This document shows, in pieces, positions 8,873 to 16,619 of a stretch of DNA of 64,000 nt (position 1 is the stretch's first letter; each line of letters opens with the position of its first letter). The stretch lies in contig CAUWLJ010000006.1 of assembly GCA_963559585.1 (NCBI GenBank), positions 4,241-68,240 on the forward strand, written 5' to 3'. Origin of the DNA: Eisenbergiella sp963559585 (lineage in GTDB: Bacteria; Bacillota; Clostridia; Lachnospirales; Lachnospiraceae). The notes below the pieces were generated by a model. The model saw only the letters and a list, made by a program, of their open reading frames with translations. It ran no database searches and was not told the DNA's origin. A program made the position numbers and the translations under genes.

Positions 8873-9501
8873 AGCGCAGAGGCATTTTGATCGTGGTATC
8901 CGGATTCTCCGGCGCGGGTAAGGGAACCCTGATGAAGCGGCTCCTTGCCGAATATGACAACTACGCCCTGTCGGTCTCCATGACCACGCGCCAGCCCAGA
9001 GAGGGCGAGATTGACGGCGTTTCCTATTTTTTTGTAGATCGGGACGTTTTTGAACGGGAGATCGAAAACGACGGCCTGATCGAGTACGCCAGCTATTGCG
9101 GCAATTACTACGGCACTCCGAGGGAGTATGTGGAGCGCTGCCTGGAGGAGGGGAAGGATGTGGTCCTGGAGATTGAGATCCAGGGCGCCCTCAAGGTGAA
9201 GGAGAAATTCCCCCAGGCGCTGCTCCTGTTCGTCCTGCCCCCCAGCGCCCGGGAGCTGAAGAAGCGTCTGGAAGGCAGAGGGACGGAAAGCGCCCAGGTG
9301 ATCAGGAGCCGGCTGGAGCGTGCAGTGGAGGAAGCCCAGGGGATCGAGAACTACGAGTATCTGATCATCAACGACGACCTGGAGGAGTGCGTGAGGCAGA
9401 TGCACGGGATCATTCAGGCGGCACACAGCAATCCCCTGAGACAGAAGCAGTTAATTGCCGATATGCGTACACAGCTTGACGCATTAGTGAAAGGAGAATA
9501 A
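8869..9501 (+). CDS. gmk: Guanylate kinase
   Basis: This 210-residue guanylate kinase phosphorylates GMP to GDP using ATP in the cytoplasm. The P-loop SGFSGAGKGT is at residues 11-20. It is followed by SVSMTTRQPREGEIDGVSYFF, the GMP-binding segment, then YGTPREYVE and EIEIQGALKVK. The length is normal. Its start overlaps the remA stop and it is closely followed by rpoZ, so remA, gmk and rpoZ are surely cotranscribed. Confidence 0.97.
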   Translation: MKRRGILIVVSGFSGAGKGTLMKRLLAEYDNYALSVSMTTRQPREGEIDGVSYFFVDRDVFEREIENDGLIEYASYCGNYYGTPREYVERCLEEGKDVVLEIEIQGALKVKEKFPQALLLFVLPPSARELKKRLEGRGTESAQVIRSRLERAVEEAQGIENYEYLIINDDLEECVRQMHGIIQAAHSNPLRQKQLIADMRTQLDALVKGE

Positions 9502-9507
9502 AAAAAC

Positions 9508-9798
9508 ATGTTACATCCCTCGTACAGCGACCTGATGAAAGTGGTAAATGCGGAGGTGGAGCCGGGTGATGAGAAGATCGTCAACAGCCGCTATTCCATC
9601 GTGATGGCGACGGCCAAGAGAGCCAGACAGATCATCGGAGGGGACGACCCGATGGTGAGCATGAGAGCGGGCCTGAAGCCCCTGTCTGCGGCTGTGGAAG
9701 AACTGAATCAGGGCAAGATCAAGATTCTCGGAGACGAAGAAGCGGAGCAGGCGGAAGAAGAGGCTGCTGCGGAGAATACAGAGGCCGTGGAGGCCTGA
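9508..9798 (+). CDS. rpoZ: RNA polymerase omega subunit
   Basis: This 96-residue omega subunit begins MLHPSYSDLMKVVN and carries the conserved NSRYSIVMATAKRARQI near residues 26-42. It ends with an acidic Glu/Ala-rich tail that is variable in the family. Omega helps assemble the beta-prime subunit of RNA polymerase. GGAGAATAAAAAAAC precedes the ATG, only six bases after gmk. The linkage gmk-rpoZ is standard in Firmicutes. Confidence 0.95.
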   Translation: MLHPSYSDLMKVVNAEVEPGDEKIVNSRYSIVMATAKRARQIIGGDDPMVSMRAGLKPLSAAVEELNQGKIKILGDEEAEQAEEEAAAENTEAVEA

Positions 9799-9838
9799 CA
9801 ACAATTAGGGAAAGGAGAAGAGAAGCTGCCGGAGGCGC

Positions 9839-9867
9839 GAAACTGCCGCAGGAGTTTCTCTTTTTTT
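9839..9867 (+). terminator. Terminator or attenuator between rpoZ and rimO
   Basis: GAAACT (9839-9844) and AGTTTC (9853-9858) form a stem around an 8-nt loop, followed by TCTTTTTTT. The structure ends just 10 bases before the rimO ATG, so it could end the remA-gmk-rpoZ transcript or attenuate rimO. Confidence 0.55.
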
Positions 9868-9877
9868 CAATGAATAT

Positions 9878-11215
9878 ATGAAAATACTGTTTGTTTCCCT
9901 TGGCTGCGACAAGAATCTGGTGGATACCGAAATGATGCTGGGCATGCTTTCCCAGCGCGGGCACACATTTACGGATGACGAAGCGGAGGCAGAGGCGGTG
10001 GTGGTCAATACCTGCTGCTTCATAGGGGATGCCAAGGAAGAAAGTGTAAATACCATCCTGCAGATGGCGGAGCTGAAAAAAGAGGGACGGATTTCCGTCC
10101 TGATCGTAACCGGCTGCCTGGCTCAGCGCTACCGGGAGGAGATCCGGGAGGAAATCCCGGAGGTGGACGAGATCCTGGGAACCATGTCCATCGACAGCAT
10201 TGCGGACGCCATCGATGAGGTGCGTTCCGGGCAGCGGCGGAATCATATCACCGAGCCGGATGCGGCATTGGTGTACGGCAAAAAGCGCAGCGTAACCACA
10301 GGCGGCCATTACGCCTATCTGAAGATTGCGGAGGGCTGCGATAAGCGCTGTACCTACTGTATCATCCCCAAGGTGCGGGGGAGCTTCCGTTCCGTGCCCA
10401 TGGAGACGCTGGTGGAGGAGGCCCGGGAGCTGGCGGAGGGCGGCGTGAAGGAGCTGATCCTGGTGGCCCAGGAGACTACCGTGTACGGCAAAGACCTGTA
10501 TGGGCGCAGGGCCCTGCCGCAGCTTCTGGAAAAGCTGGCCGCCATTCCGGGCCTGTACTGGATCCGCCTGCTCTACTGCTATCCGGAGGAGATCACCGAC
10601 GAGCTGATCGAGACGATCCGCCGGGAGCCGAAGCTCTGTCACTATCTGGATATGCCCATCCAGCATGCCTCCGACGCCGTCCTGAAAAGGATGGGGCGCA
10701 GAACCTGCCAGGCGGAGCTGAGGGAGAGGATTGGAAGGCTTCGCAGCCGGATCCCCGACATCTGCCTGCGCACCACCCTGATCAGCGGTTTCCCGGGAGA
10801 GACCCAGGAGGATTTCGAGGAGCTGTACAATTTTGTGGACGAGATGGAGTTTGACAGACTGGGCGTGTTCGCTTACTCTCAGGAGGAGGATACCCCTGCG
10901 GCCCTCATGCCGGATCAGGTGCCCCAGGAGGTGAAGGAGGCGCGCCGGGATGAGCTGATGGAGCTGCAGCAGGAGATTGCCTTTGAAAAGGCGGAGGGCA
11001 GAGTGGGCCAGACCCTTATGGCCATCGTGGAGGGAAAGGTGGACGGAGAAAACGCCTATGTGGCCAGAACCTATATGGACGCGCCGGGCGTGGACGGGCT
11101 TCTTTTCATCAACACATCACGGGAGCTGATGACGGGCGATTTTGTGAAGGCCCGGATCACCGGCTCCTACGAATACGATCTGATAGGAGAATTGGAAGAT
11201 GAATTTACCGAATAA
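9878..11215 (+). CDS. rimO: Ribosomal protein S12 methylthiotransferase RimO
   Basis: This radical SAM enzyme of 445 residues adds a methylthio group to an aspartate of ribosomal protein S12. The N-terminal UPF0004 domain has the three cysteines in LGCDKN, NTCCF and TGCLAQRY. The radical SAM motif CDKRCTYC is at about residues 153-160. A TRAM-like domain closes the protein. The start MKILFVSLGCDKNLVDTEMM and the SFRSVPMETLVEEA segment favour RimO over MiaB. No clear Shine-Dalgarno precedes ATG 9878; the sequence there is a terminator-like hairpin with a T tract. The 3' end overlaps pgsA by 17 bases. Confidence 0.94.
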   Translation: MKILFVSLGCDKNLVDTEMMLGMLSQRGHTFTDDEAEAEAVVVNTCCFIGDAKEESVNTILQMAELKKEGRISVLIVTGCLAQRYREEIREEIPEVDEILGTMSIDSIADAIDEVRSGQRRNHITEPDAALVYGKKRSVTTGGHYAYLKIAEGCDKRCTYCIIPKVRGSFRSVPMETLVEEARELAEGGVKELILVAQETTVYGKDLYGRRALPQLLEKLAAIPGLYWIRLLYCYPEEITDELIETIRREPKLCHYLDMPIQHASDAVLKRMGRRTCQAELRERIGRLRSRIPDICLRTTLISGFPGETQEDFEELYNFVDEMEFDRLGVFAYSQEEDTPAALMPDQVPQEVKEARRDELMELQQEIAFEKAEGRVGQTLMAIVEGKVDGENAYVARTYMDAPGVDGLLFINTSRELMTGDFVKARITGSYEYDLIGELEDEFTE

Positions 11216-11735
11216 GCTGACGATAATCAGAATGATCATGATCCTGCCCTTTGTGGTGTTCATGCTCACTCCGCTGGGAGGAAGCGCGGGGAAATGGATT
11301 GCGCTGGTGCTGTTTGTGACCGCCAGCCTCACAGACCTTCTGGACGGGAAGATTGCAAGAAAATACAACCTGGTGACCACCTTCGGCAAGTTTATGGATC
11401 CGCTGGCGGATAAGCTTCTGGTCTGCTCCGCCATGATCTGTCTGGTGGAGACGGGAAAGATCCCCGCCTGGGTGGTGATCATCATTATCAGCCGGGAGTT
11501 CATCATCAGCGGCTTCCGTCTGGTGGCCTCCGATAAGGGCGTGGTGATCGCCGCCAGCTACTGGGGCAAATTTAAGACCACCTTCCAGATGGTGATGATC
11601 GTGCTGATGATCGCGGATATTCCGGCGCTTTCCCTGATTACCCAGATTGTGATGTGGATTGCCCTGATCCTTACCATCGTATCTCTGGTGGATTATCTGG
11701 TGAAAAACAAGAATGTAATGAAGGATCAGAAATAG
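11199..11735 (+). CDS. pgsA: CDP-diacylglycerol-glycerol-3-phosphate 3-phosphatidyltransferase
   Basis: This 178-residue membrane enzyme makes phosphatidylglycerol phosphate from CDP-diacylglycerol and glycerol 3-phosphate. The CDP-alcohol phosphotransferase signature D-G-x2-A-R-x8-G-x3-D-x3-D is complete in DGKIARKYNLVTTFGKFMDP, near residues 49-68, continuing to LADK. The family opening MNLPNKLTIIRMIMI is present, and about five membrane helices can be seen. It overlaps the end of rimO, so the two are cotranscribed, and cinA follows after 96 bases. The rimO-pgsA-cinA order is typical of clostridia. Confidence 0.96.
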   Translation: MNLPNKLTIIRMIMILPFVVFMLTPLGGSAGKWIALVLFVTASLTDLLDGKIARKYNLVTTFGKFMDPLADKLLVCSAMICLVETGKIPAWVVIIIISREFIISGFRLVASDKGVVIAASYWGKFKTTFQMVMIVLMIADIPALSLITQIVMWIALILTIVSLVDYLVKNKNVMKDQK

Positions 11736-11831
11736 GTTTTTGGGGTTCACCCAAGCCGCAGACGGCAGGCAGAAGAGGCAGAAAAACGCGATTAAAACAG
11801 GCCGTCCTTCCGGCAGAAAGGTAAGGTAGAT

Positions 11832-13091
11832 ATGGTAGTGGAATTAATCTCCGTGGGAACGGAGCTTCTTCTTGGTAATATTGTGAACACGAACGCCGCT
11901 TTTCTGGCGGAGCGCTGTGCCGCCCTGGGGCTGTCCTGTTATTACCAGACTGTGGTTGGGGACAATCCGGGCAGGCTTCTGGAGACGATCCGGACCGGCC
12001 TTTCCCGCGCCGATCTTCTGATCCTCACAGGAGGGCTTGGCCCCACCGGGGACGATCTCACCAAGGAAACGGCGGCCCAGGCCTTTGATCTGCCCCTGCA
12101 TATGGATGAACATTCCCTGGAACGGATAGAGGCGTATTTCAGGGAGCGCCGGATCGCGATGACAGAGAACAACAGGAAGCAGGCCATGGCGCCGGAGGGA
12201 GCCATCGTGGTGGACAACGACAACGGCACGGCTCCCGGGCTGATCCTGGAAAAGGACGGAAAGCGCATGATCCTTCTTCCCGGCCCGCCCAACGAGTGCA
12301 GGCCCATGTTTGAGAAAAGCATTGCCCCTTATCTGAGGGAGCTGTCCGGCACCGTGATTTTTTCCAGAACCGTGAAAATCTGCGGTCAGGGGGAAAGCGG
12401 CGTGGAGAGCCGGATCAAGGATCTGGAACAGCTGGAAAATCCCACCGTGGCTCCCTATGCCAAGAGCGGCGAGGTGCATCTGCGCGTTACGGCCAGGGCC
12501 GCGGATGAGAAGGAAGCGAAGAAACTGATCAAGCCTGTGGTGAAGGAGCTGAAAAACCGTTTCGGGAGCGATATCTATACCACCCAGGAGGATGTAACCC
12601 TGGAGGGGAGCGTGGCGGAGCTGCTTCTGGCAAACGGCCTGAGCGTATCCACCATAGAATCCTGTACCGGGGGCCTTCTGGCGGGAAGGCTTGTGAACGT
12701 GCCCGGCGTGTCGGAGGTATTCAAAAGCGGCTACATCACCTACTCCAACAAGGCCAAACGCCGCATCGCCGGGGTGAAAAAGAGCACCCTGGAAAAATAC
12801 GGTGCAGTGAGCGGCCAGACCGCCTGCGAGATGGCAAAGGGCTGTGCCCAGCAGGCAAAAGCGGACGTGGCCATTTCCGTCACAGGCATTGCAGGCCCGG
12901 ACGGCGGAAGCGCAGAGAAGCCGGTGGGGCTTGTATATATGGCCTGCAGCGTGTGCGGAACCGTTCAGGTAAAGGAATTCCGTTTTCAGGGAAACCGGGC
13001 GAAAATCAGGGAGAGCGCAGTCTCGGCGGCTCTCACCCTGATGCGCCAGTGTATTCTTGCATACTACAGTGAGAAAACCTTTGGAAAATAG
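11832..13091 (+). CDS. cinA: CinA: competence/damage-inducible protein with NMN amidase domain
   Basis: The 419-residue protein has both CinA domains. The N-terminal COG1058 (MoCF-like pyrophosphatase) domain begins ISVGTELLLGNIVNTNAAFL and includes LTGGLGPTGDDLTKE. The C-terminal domain has the nicotinamide-nucleotide amidase motif IESCTGGLLAG near residue 274, with SVTGIAGPDGG and KPVGLVY. It recycles NMN arising from NAD use. AAGGTAAGG precedes the ATG. In several Firmicutes cinA lies directly before recA, but here recA is 13.5 kb away with envelope genes in between. Confidence 0.95.
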   Translation: MVVELISVGTELLLGNIVNTNAAFLAERCAALGLSCYYQTVVGDNPGRLLETIRTGLSRADLLILTGGLGPTGDDLTKETAAQAFDLPLHMDEHSLERIEAYFRERRIAMTENNRKQAMAPEGAIVVDNDNGTAPGLILEKDGKRMILLPGPPNECRPMFEKSIAPYLRELSGTVIFSRTVKICGQGESGVESRIKDLEQLENPTVAPYAKSGEVHLRVTARAADEKEAKKLIKPVVKELKNRFGSDIYTTQEDVTLEGSVAELLLANGLSVSTIESCTGGLLAGRLVNVPGVSEVFKSGYITYSNKAKRRIAGVKKSTLEKYGAVSGQTACEMAKGCAQQAKADVAISVTGIAGPDGGSAEKPVGLVYMACSVCGTVQVKEFRFQGNRAKIRESAVSAALTLMRQCILAYYSEKTFGK

Positions 13092-13165
13092 GACAGCCGT
13101 CCGGAACGGCCCAGGCTTTCCCGGTCTGCGCGGGCAGCAGGGAGAGCGGCAGAAGGGAGAAATAC

Positions 13166-14602
13166 ATGAAGGAAAACGAGGAATACGGTTTTTGCCCCAA
13201 ATGCGGTGATCTGATGAAGGACGGGATATGCCAGGCCTGTGGGGAAGGAAAAGCGCAGCAGACGGACGGGACGCAGGAGAATGGAGCCTGCGCCTCGTCC
13301 GCAGCGGATCCCCGCTTCGGAGAAACGGGAGGGGCCGGCAGGCGTGGTTTTGGTGGCCGGGATGCTTCAAACGGCACGTTTGGGGCAGATCCCCGCTTCG
13401 GAGGAGCGGGAAGCATGGGACAGGGCGGTCAGGGCTCTCAGGGAGGCTGGGACGCCCGGACCCAGGGGGGCCGGCCTGGTTATGGTTCCGCCCAGTCCGG
13501 CCAGCCTGGTTCCGTCCAGCCGGGCCCGGGAGTCCAGTTCGGCTCCGGCTTCCAGCCCGGTTATGGTTCTGCCCGGACGGGCCAGGGAGGCCAGCCTGGA
13601 TATGGCCCTCAGCCCGGATACGGCTTCCCGCAGGGACCAAGCGGTCAATTCGGATATGGCCCACAGAATGGATATGGCGGCGGAATGGAGCCTGACAGGA
13701 ACAGAAAACATATGATAACGGCTCTTCTGATTACGGTGATTGCAGTTCTTCTTTGCGCCGTGCTGGGGCTGGTTTTCGTGCTCGCCAGAAATGCGGCAAG
13801 AGAAGCCGCAGGCGGCATGACCGGGAAGGGCCATCCTGACGGCTATGAGGAGCTGCTGCCCCCTGGCCACGGCGGGGAGGATCCCTTCCTGTATGAGGTG
13901 CCAAAGGAGAGAGAGCCGGAGGCTGCAAAGGAGCCGTATATTCCCAGCGCGGAGGACGATTATTATGTGGAGCTGGCCGACGCCGTCCGTGAGGATCTGA
14001 GTTATCAGATCGAATGGGAGGAATACGACTATGTGGACGACAAGACGGGAGCCACTGCGGTGGGAAGGTATCCCAGGCTGGTGGGGGGCACGATCCCTCA
14101 TGTGGACGAGCTGAACGAAAGGATAGAGGAGGAGGCCACCTATTACAGCGACCTGTACGCCTATTATAAGGAGTGGCAGGAGGGAGAAAACCTGTCCTAC
14201 GCCTCGGAGAGCATCGGCTATGTGACCTATATGGACGAGGAACGCATCAGCATCGTGTTTCAGGAACGCTTCCTCATGGATCTGGAATCCTCTATTTCAC
14301 TCTACAGCATCAATATAGACCTGATGAGCGGAGAGATCCTGGATAACGGAAGCGTGATCGAATACAGCCCGGAGCTGGCAAAGGCTTTCCGGAATCAGAA
14401 TGAGTATCAGAACGGGGCGGTGGAGGCAGTGGACGGCATGAACGATGAGGAGCTTCTGGATTTTCTGTCCGACCCGGATACGAACATCGTGTTTTTCACA
14501 CCGGTGGGGCTGGAAATCGGATACAACTACAGCACCAGCGATGGATCAGGATGGGTGACGGCGACCTTAAAGGACTACAGCCGTTTTACGAAAAAATTCT
14601 GA
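13166..14602 (+). CDS. Zinc-ribbon membrane protein with Gly/Gln-rich linker and RsiV-like outer domain
   Basis: This 478-residue protein begins with a small zinc ribbon (FCPKCGDLMKDGICQACGEG, residues 9-28). A 130-residue Gly/Gln/Pro/Tyr-rich disordered segment follows, with repeated PGYG-like units. One membrane helix (ITALLITVIAVLLCAVLGLV) lies near residues 183-202. The outer C-terminal domain contains IPHVDELNERIEEEA and resembles the DUF3298/DUF4163 domains seen in RsiV-type anti-sigma factors. A zinc ribbon inside and a sensor-like domain outside suggest envelope sensing or scaffolding. AAGGGAG precedes ATG 13166. The domain assignment at the C-terminus is moderate and the function is unknown. 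Confidence 0.7.
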   Translation: MKENEEYGFCPKCGDLMKDGICQACGEGKAQQTDGTQENGACASSAADPRFGETGGAGRRGFGGRDASNGTFGADPRFGGAGSMGQGGQGSQGGWDARTQGGRPGYGSAQSGQPGSVQPGPGVQFGSGFQPGYGSARTGQGGQPGYGPQPGYGFPQGPSGQFGYGPQNGYGGGMEPDRNRKHMITALLITVIAVLLCAVLGLVFVLARNAAREAAGGMTGKGHPDGYEELLPPGHGGEDPFLYEVPKEREPEAAKEPYIPSAEDDYYVELADAVREDLSYQIEWEEYDYVDDKTGATAVGRYPRLVGGTIPHVDELNERIEEEATYYSDLYAYYKEWQEGENLSYASESIGYVTYMDEERISIVFQERFLMDLESSISLYSINIDLMSGEILDNGSVIEYSPELAKAFRNQNEYQNGAVEAVDGMNDEELLDFLSDPDTNIVFFTPVGLEIGYNYSTSDGSGWVTATLKDYSRFTKKF

Positions 14603-14669
14603 TACAGGAAAAGCCTGAATCAGAGAGAGGGGACAGGCCGCTGTCAGAAGCGGAGAGGGAACAGGGAGG

Positions 14670-16100
14670 ATGAAAGCCAGGCAAAAAAATTGGTGTCTGT
14701 ACGCCGTAATGGGGGCAGGCGCTCTGCTTCGACTGTTTTATGTGATTTTTTCAACTATCTATGACAGACAGTACGATATAGGGATGATCGACCTGGATGC
14801 GGGTCACACCGTTTCCGGCGGTCATCTGGCCTATATCCAGTATATTTATGAGAACGGCCTGCCGGATTTTGACCCTGTTACGGTATACCAGTTCCATCAT
14901 CCGCCTCTTCATCACGCGGTCTGCGCGGCTTGGATGAAATTCTGTTCTCTTTTCATAAGAAATACGGACATACTCGAAGAATCCATTCAGTCGGTTCCCT
15001 TCGTCTGCTCCCTGTTGATCCTGTGGGTGCTCTACGAGATTTTGAAGCAGTTTCAGATGAGGGAACGTACAGTCTGCTTCGTTATGGCAGTTTTTGCCTT
15101 CCACCCTTCTTTGATTCTGCTTTCGGGCAGTGTGAACAATGACTGTATGGCCCTTCTTTTCACCCTGCTGATCGTGCATCAGACGATAGACTGGAGCAGA
15201 AGGCTGCGCCTGATTGTCATTGTCCGGCTGGCGCTCTGCATGGGGCTTGGGATGCTGGTGAAGCAGAATGTGGCGGAAATGGCCTTTCCGGTGGGGGCAG
15301 TCTTTCTTTACATACTGATCCGAAGCTGGAAAAATGCAGCCCTGCGCGCCAGGCTGATTGGGCAGCTTGCCCTGTTCGGACTGATCTCCGTTCCCATTGG
15401 CATGAGCTTTTATGTGAGAAATCTGGTTCGGTTCGGCACCAGCCTGCTGTGGGTTTATGAGCTTCCTGCGGATTCCTGGCAGTATACGGGAAATGTCCCC
15501 CTGGTGAACCGCTTTCTGTGGCCCATTCCCTCCGAAATGCTGGATAATCTCCTCCATTTCCGGCTGGGCTGCAGCTACAACGTGTGGATGCAGCTGATCA
15601 GAACCTCCGTGCTTGGGGAATGGGATATGGCTTCCGTGGGCGCTCCCGTGAAGCTGCTGGCTGTGCTTTTGATGCTTCTGGGGGCAGCCCTGGCGCTTCT
15701 GGCCCTCTGCTGCTTTGTGAAGGTATTCGTGGCAGATGGAATCAGGATGGCGGTGCGGAGACTGAGAAGAACGTTCCGAAAAAACGGTGCGGAGACTGAC
15801 GGAGCTGCAGCCGGCATCAGGGAGGATACAGGTATTCTCTGTGAGGATGCCACCTGTACGATCCTGTTTGTGGTGGGTTACGTGGTGAGCATGGCATGTT
15901 ATCTGATCTTTGCCTACCGTTACCCGCAGCAGTGCAGTATGCACTTTCGGTACATAGAGATTACCCTCCTGTTTCCGGCGGTGGCCCTGGGACTGGTCCG
16001 GCAGGCGGGCGGAAAGCGGTTCCGGGCGTTGTCTGCGGCTGTTCTGGCGGGCTTTGCCCTGTGCAGTACGGCGATGGTCTGTGTCTGGTGCCTGCTCTGA
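14670..16100 (+). CDS. Membrane glycosyltransferase, GT39/ArnT-like
   Basis: The 476-residue protein has about ten hydrophobic helices. After the first helix comes a long outside loop with DIGMIDLDAGHTVSGGHLAY and YQFHHPPLHHAVCAAW. An early acidic residue followed by a HPPL motif is typical of polyprenyl-phosphate-sugar glycosyltransferases of the PMT/ArnT kind. Such enzymes move one sugar from a lipid carrier to an acceptor outside the membrane. It starts at ATG 14670 directly behind GGGAGG, with AGAGGGAAC slightly further upstream. It is the first of five envelope genes running to 24030. Substrates are unknown. Confidence 0.75.
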   Translation: MKARQKNWCLYAVMGAGALLRLFYVIFSTIYDRQYDIGMIDLDAGHTVSGGHLAYIQYIYENGLPDFDPVTVYQFHHPPLHHAVCAAWMKFCSLFIRNTDILEESIQSVPFVCSLLILWVLYEILKQFQMRERTVCFVMAVFAFHPSLILLSGSVNNDCMALLFTLLIVHQTIDWSRRLRLIVIVRLALCMGLGMLVKQNVAEMAFPVGAVFLYILIRSWKNAALRARLIGQLALFGLISVPIGMSFYVRNLVRFGTSLLWVYELPADSWQYTGNVPLVNRFLWPIPSEMLDNLLHFRLGCSYNVWMQLIRTSVLGEWDMASVGAPVKLLAVLLMLLGAALALLALCCFVKVFVADGIRMAVRRLRRTFRKNGAETDGAAAGIREDTGILCEDATCTILFVVGYVVSMACYLIFAYRYPQQCSMHFRYIEITLLFPAVALGLVRQAGGKRFRALSAAVLAGFALCSTAMVCVWCLL

Positions 16101-16121
16101 GGCTCTGGAATGAGGAATACA

Positions 16122-16619
16122 ATGGATCATATATATATATTCAGAAAAATAGAAAAGAAAGAGGTTCCGCAGATGTTCTCCATGATCCTGCGGAGAATGG
16201 AGTGGATGGAGGAAAAGGGGATCCGGCAGTGGAACGTGGCGGAGTACGATGAGATCTACCCTCTGTCCTATTATGAAGAAGAGAGGCAGAAGGGGGAACT
16301 GTTCGTTTTGGCAGACAGAGACACAAACGAAATAGTCTGCGGAGCCGTACTCAAGGAGGAGGATGAACGGTGGGAGGACAGAGCTCCTTCCATCTATGTC
16401 CACAATTTCGTTTCCAAAACCGCTCCCCGGCATGTGGGACGTATCTTCCTCATCTTTGCCGAAAAGTATGCGGCAGAGAGGGGAAAGCGGTATCTTCGGC
16501 TGGATTCGGCCCGGGACAACCAGGCCCTTGCGTCCTACTATGAAAAAATAGGATTTGCTCCGGCCGGAAGCTGTGTGGAGGGAGGGTACCATGGGATCCT
16601 GCGGCAGAAGGAGCTTTAA
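16122..16619 (+). CDS. GNAT family N-acetyltransferase
   Basis: This is a GNAT-fold acetyltransferase of about 165 residues. The middle strand ELFVLADRDTNEIVCGAVLK, the acetyl-CoA region SKTAPRHVGRIFLIFAEKYA and the C-terminal LRLDSARDNQALASYYEKIGF follow the family pattern. ATG 16122 has TGAGGA six bases upstream, while ATG 16110 in the same frame lacks a clear site. The 3' end overlaps the next gene's start by 29 bases. The substrate is unknown. The envelope context would suit a sugar or peptide acceptor, but that is a guess. Confidence 0.85.
   Translation: MDHIYIFRKIEKKEVPQMFSMILRRMEWMEEKGIRQWNVAEYDEIYPLSYYEEERQKGELFVLADRDTNEIVCGAVLKEEDERWEDRAPSIYVHNFVSKTAPRHVGRIFLIFAEKYAAERGKRYLRLDSARDNQALASYYEKIGFAPAGSCVEGGYHGILRQKEL

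Noticed and set aside
11844..13664. Very long minus-strand frames opposite cinA, the YfhO-GH20 gene and the MMPL gene
   Set aside because: They are antisense shadows of GC-rich coding sequence with Pro/Arg/His-rich products and no conserved motifs.
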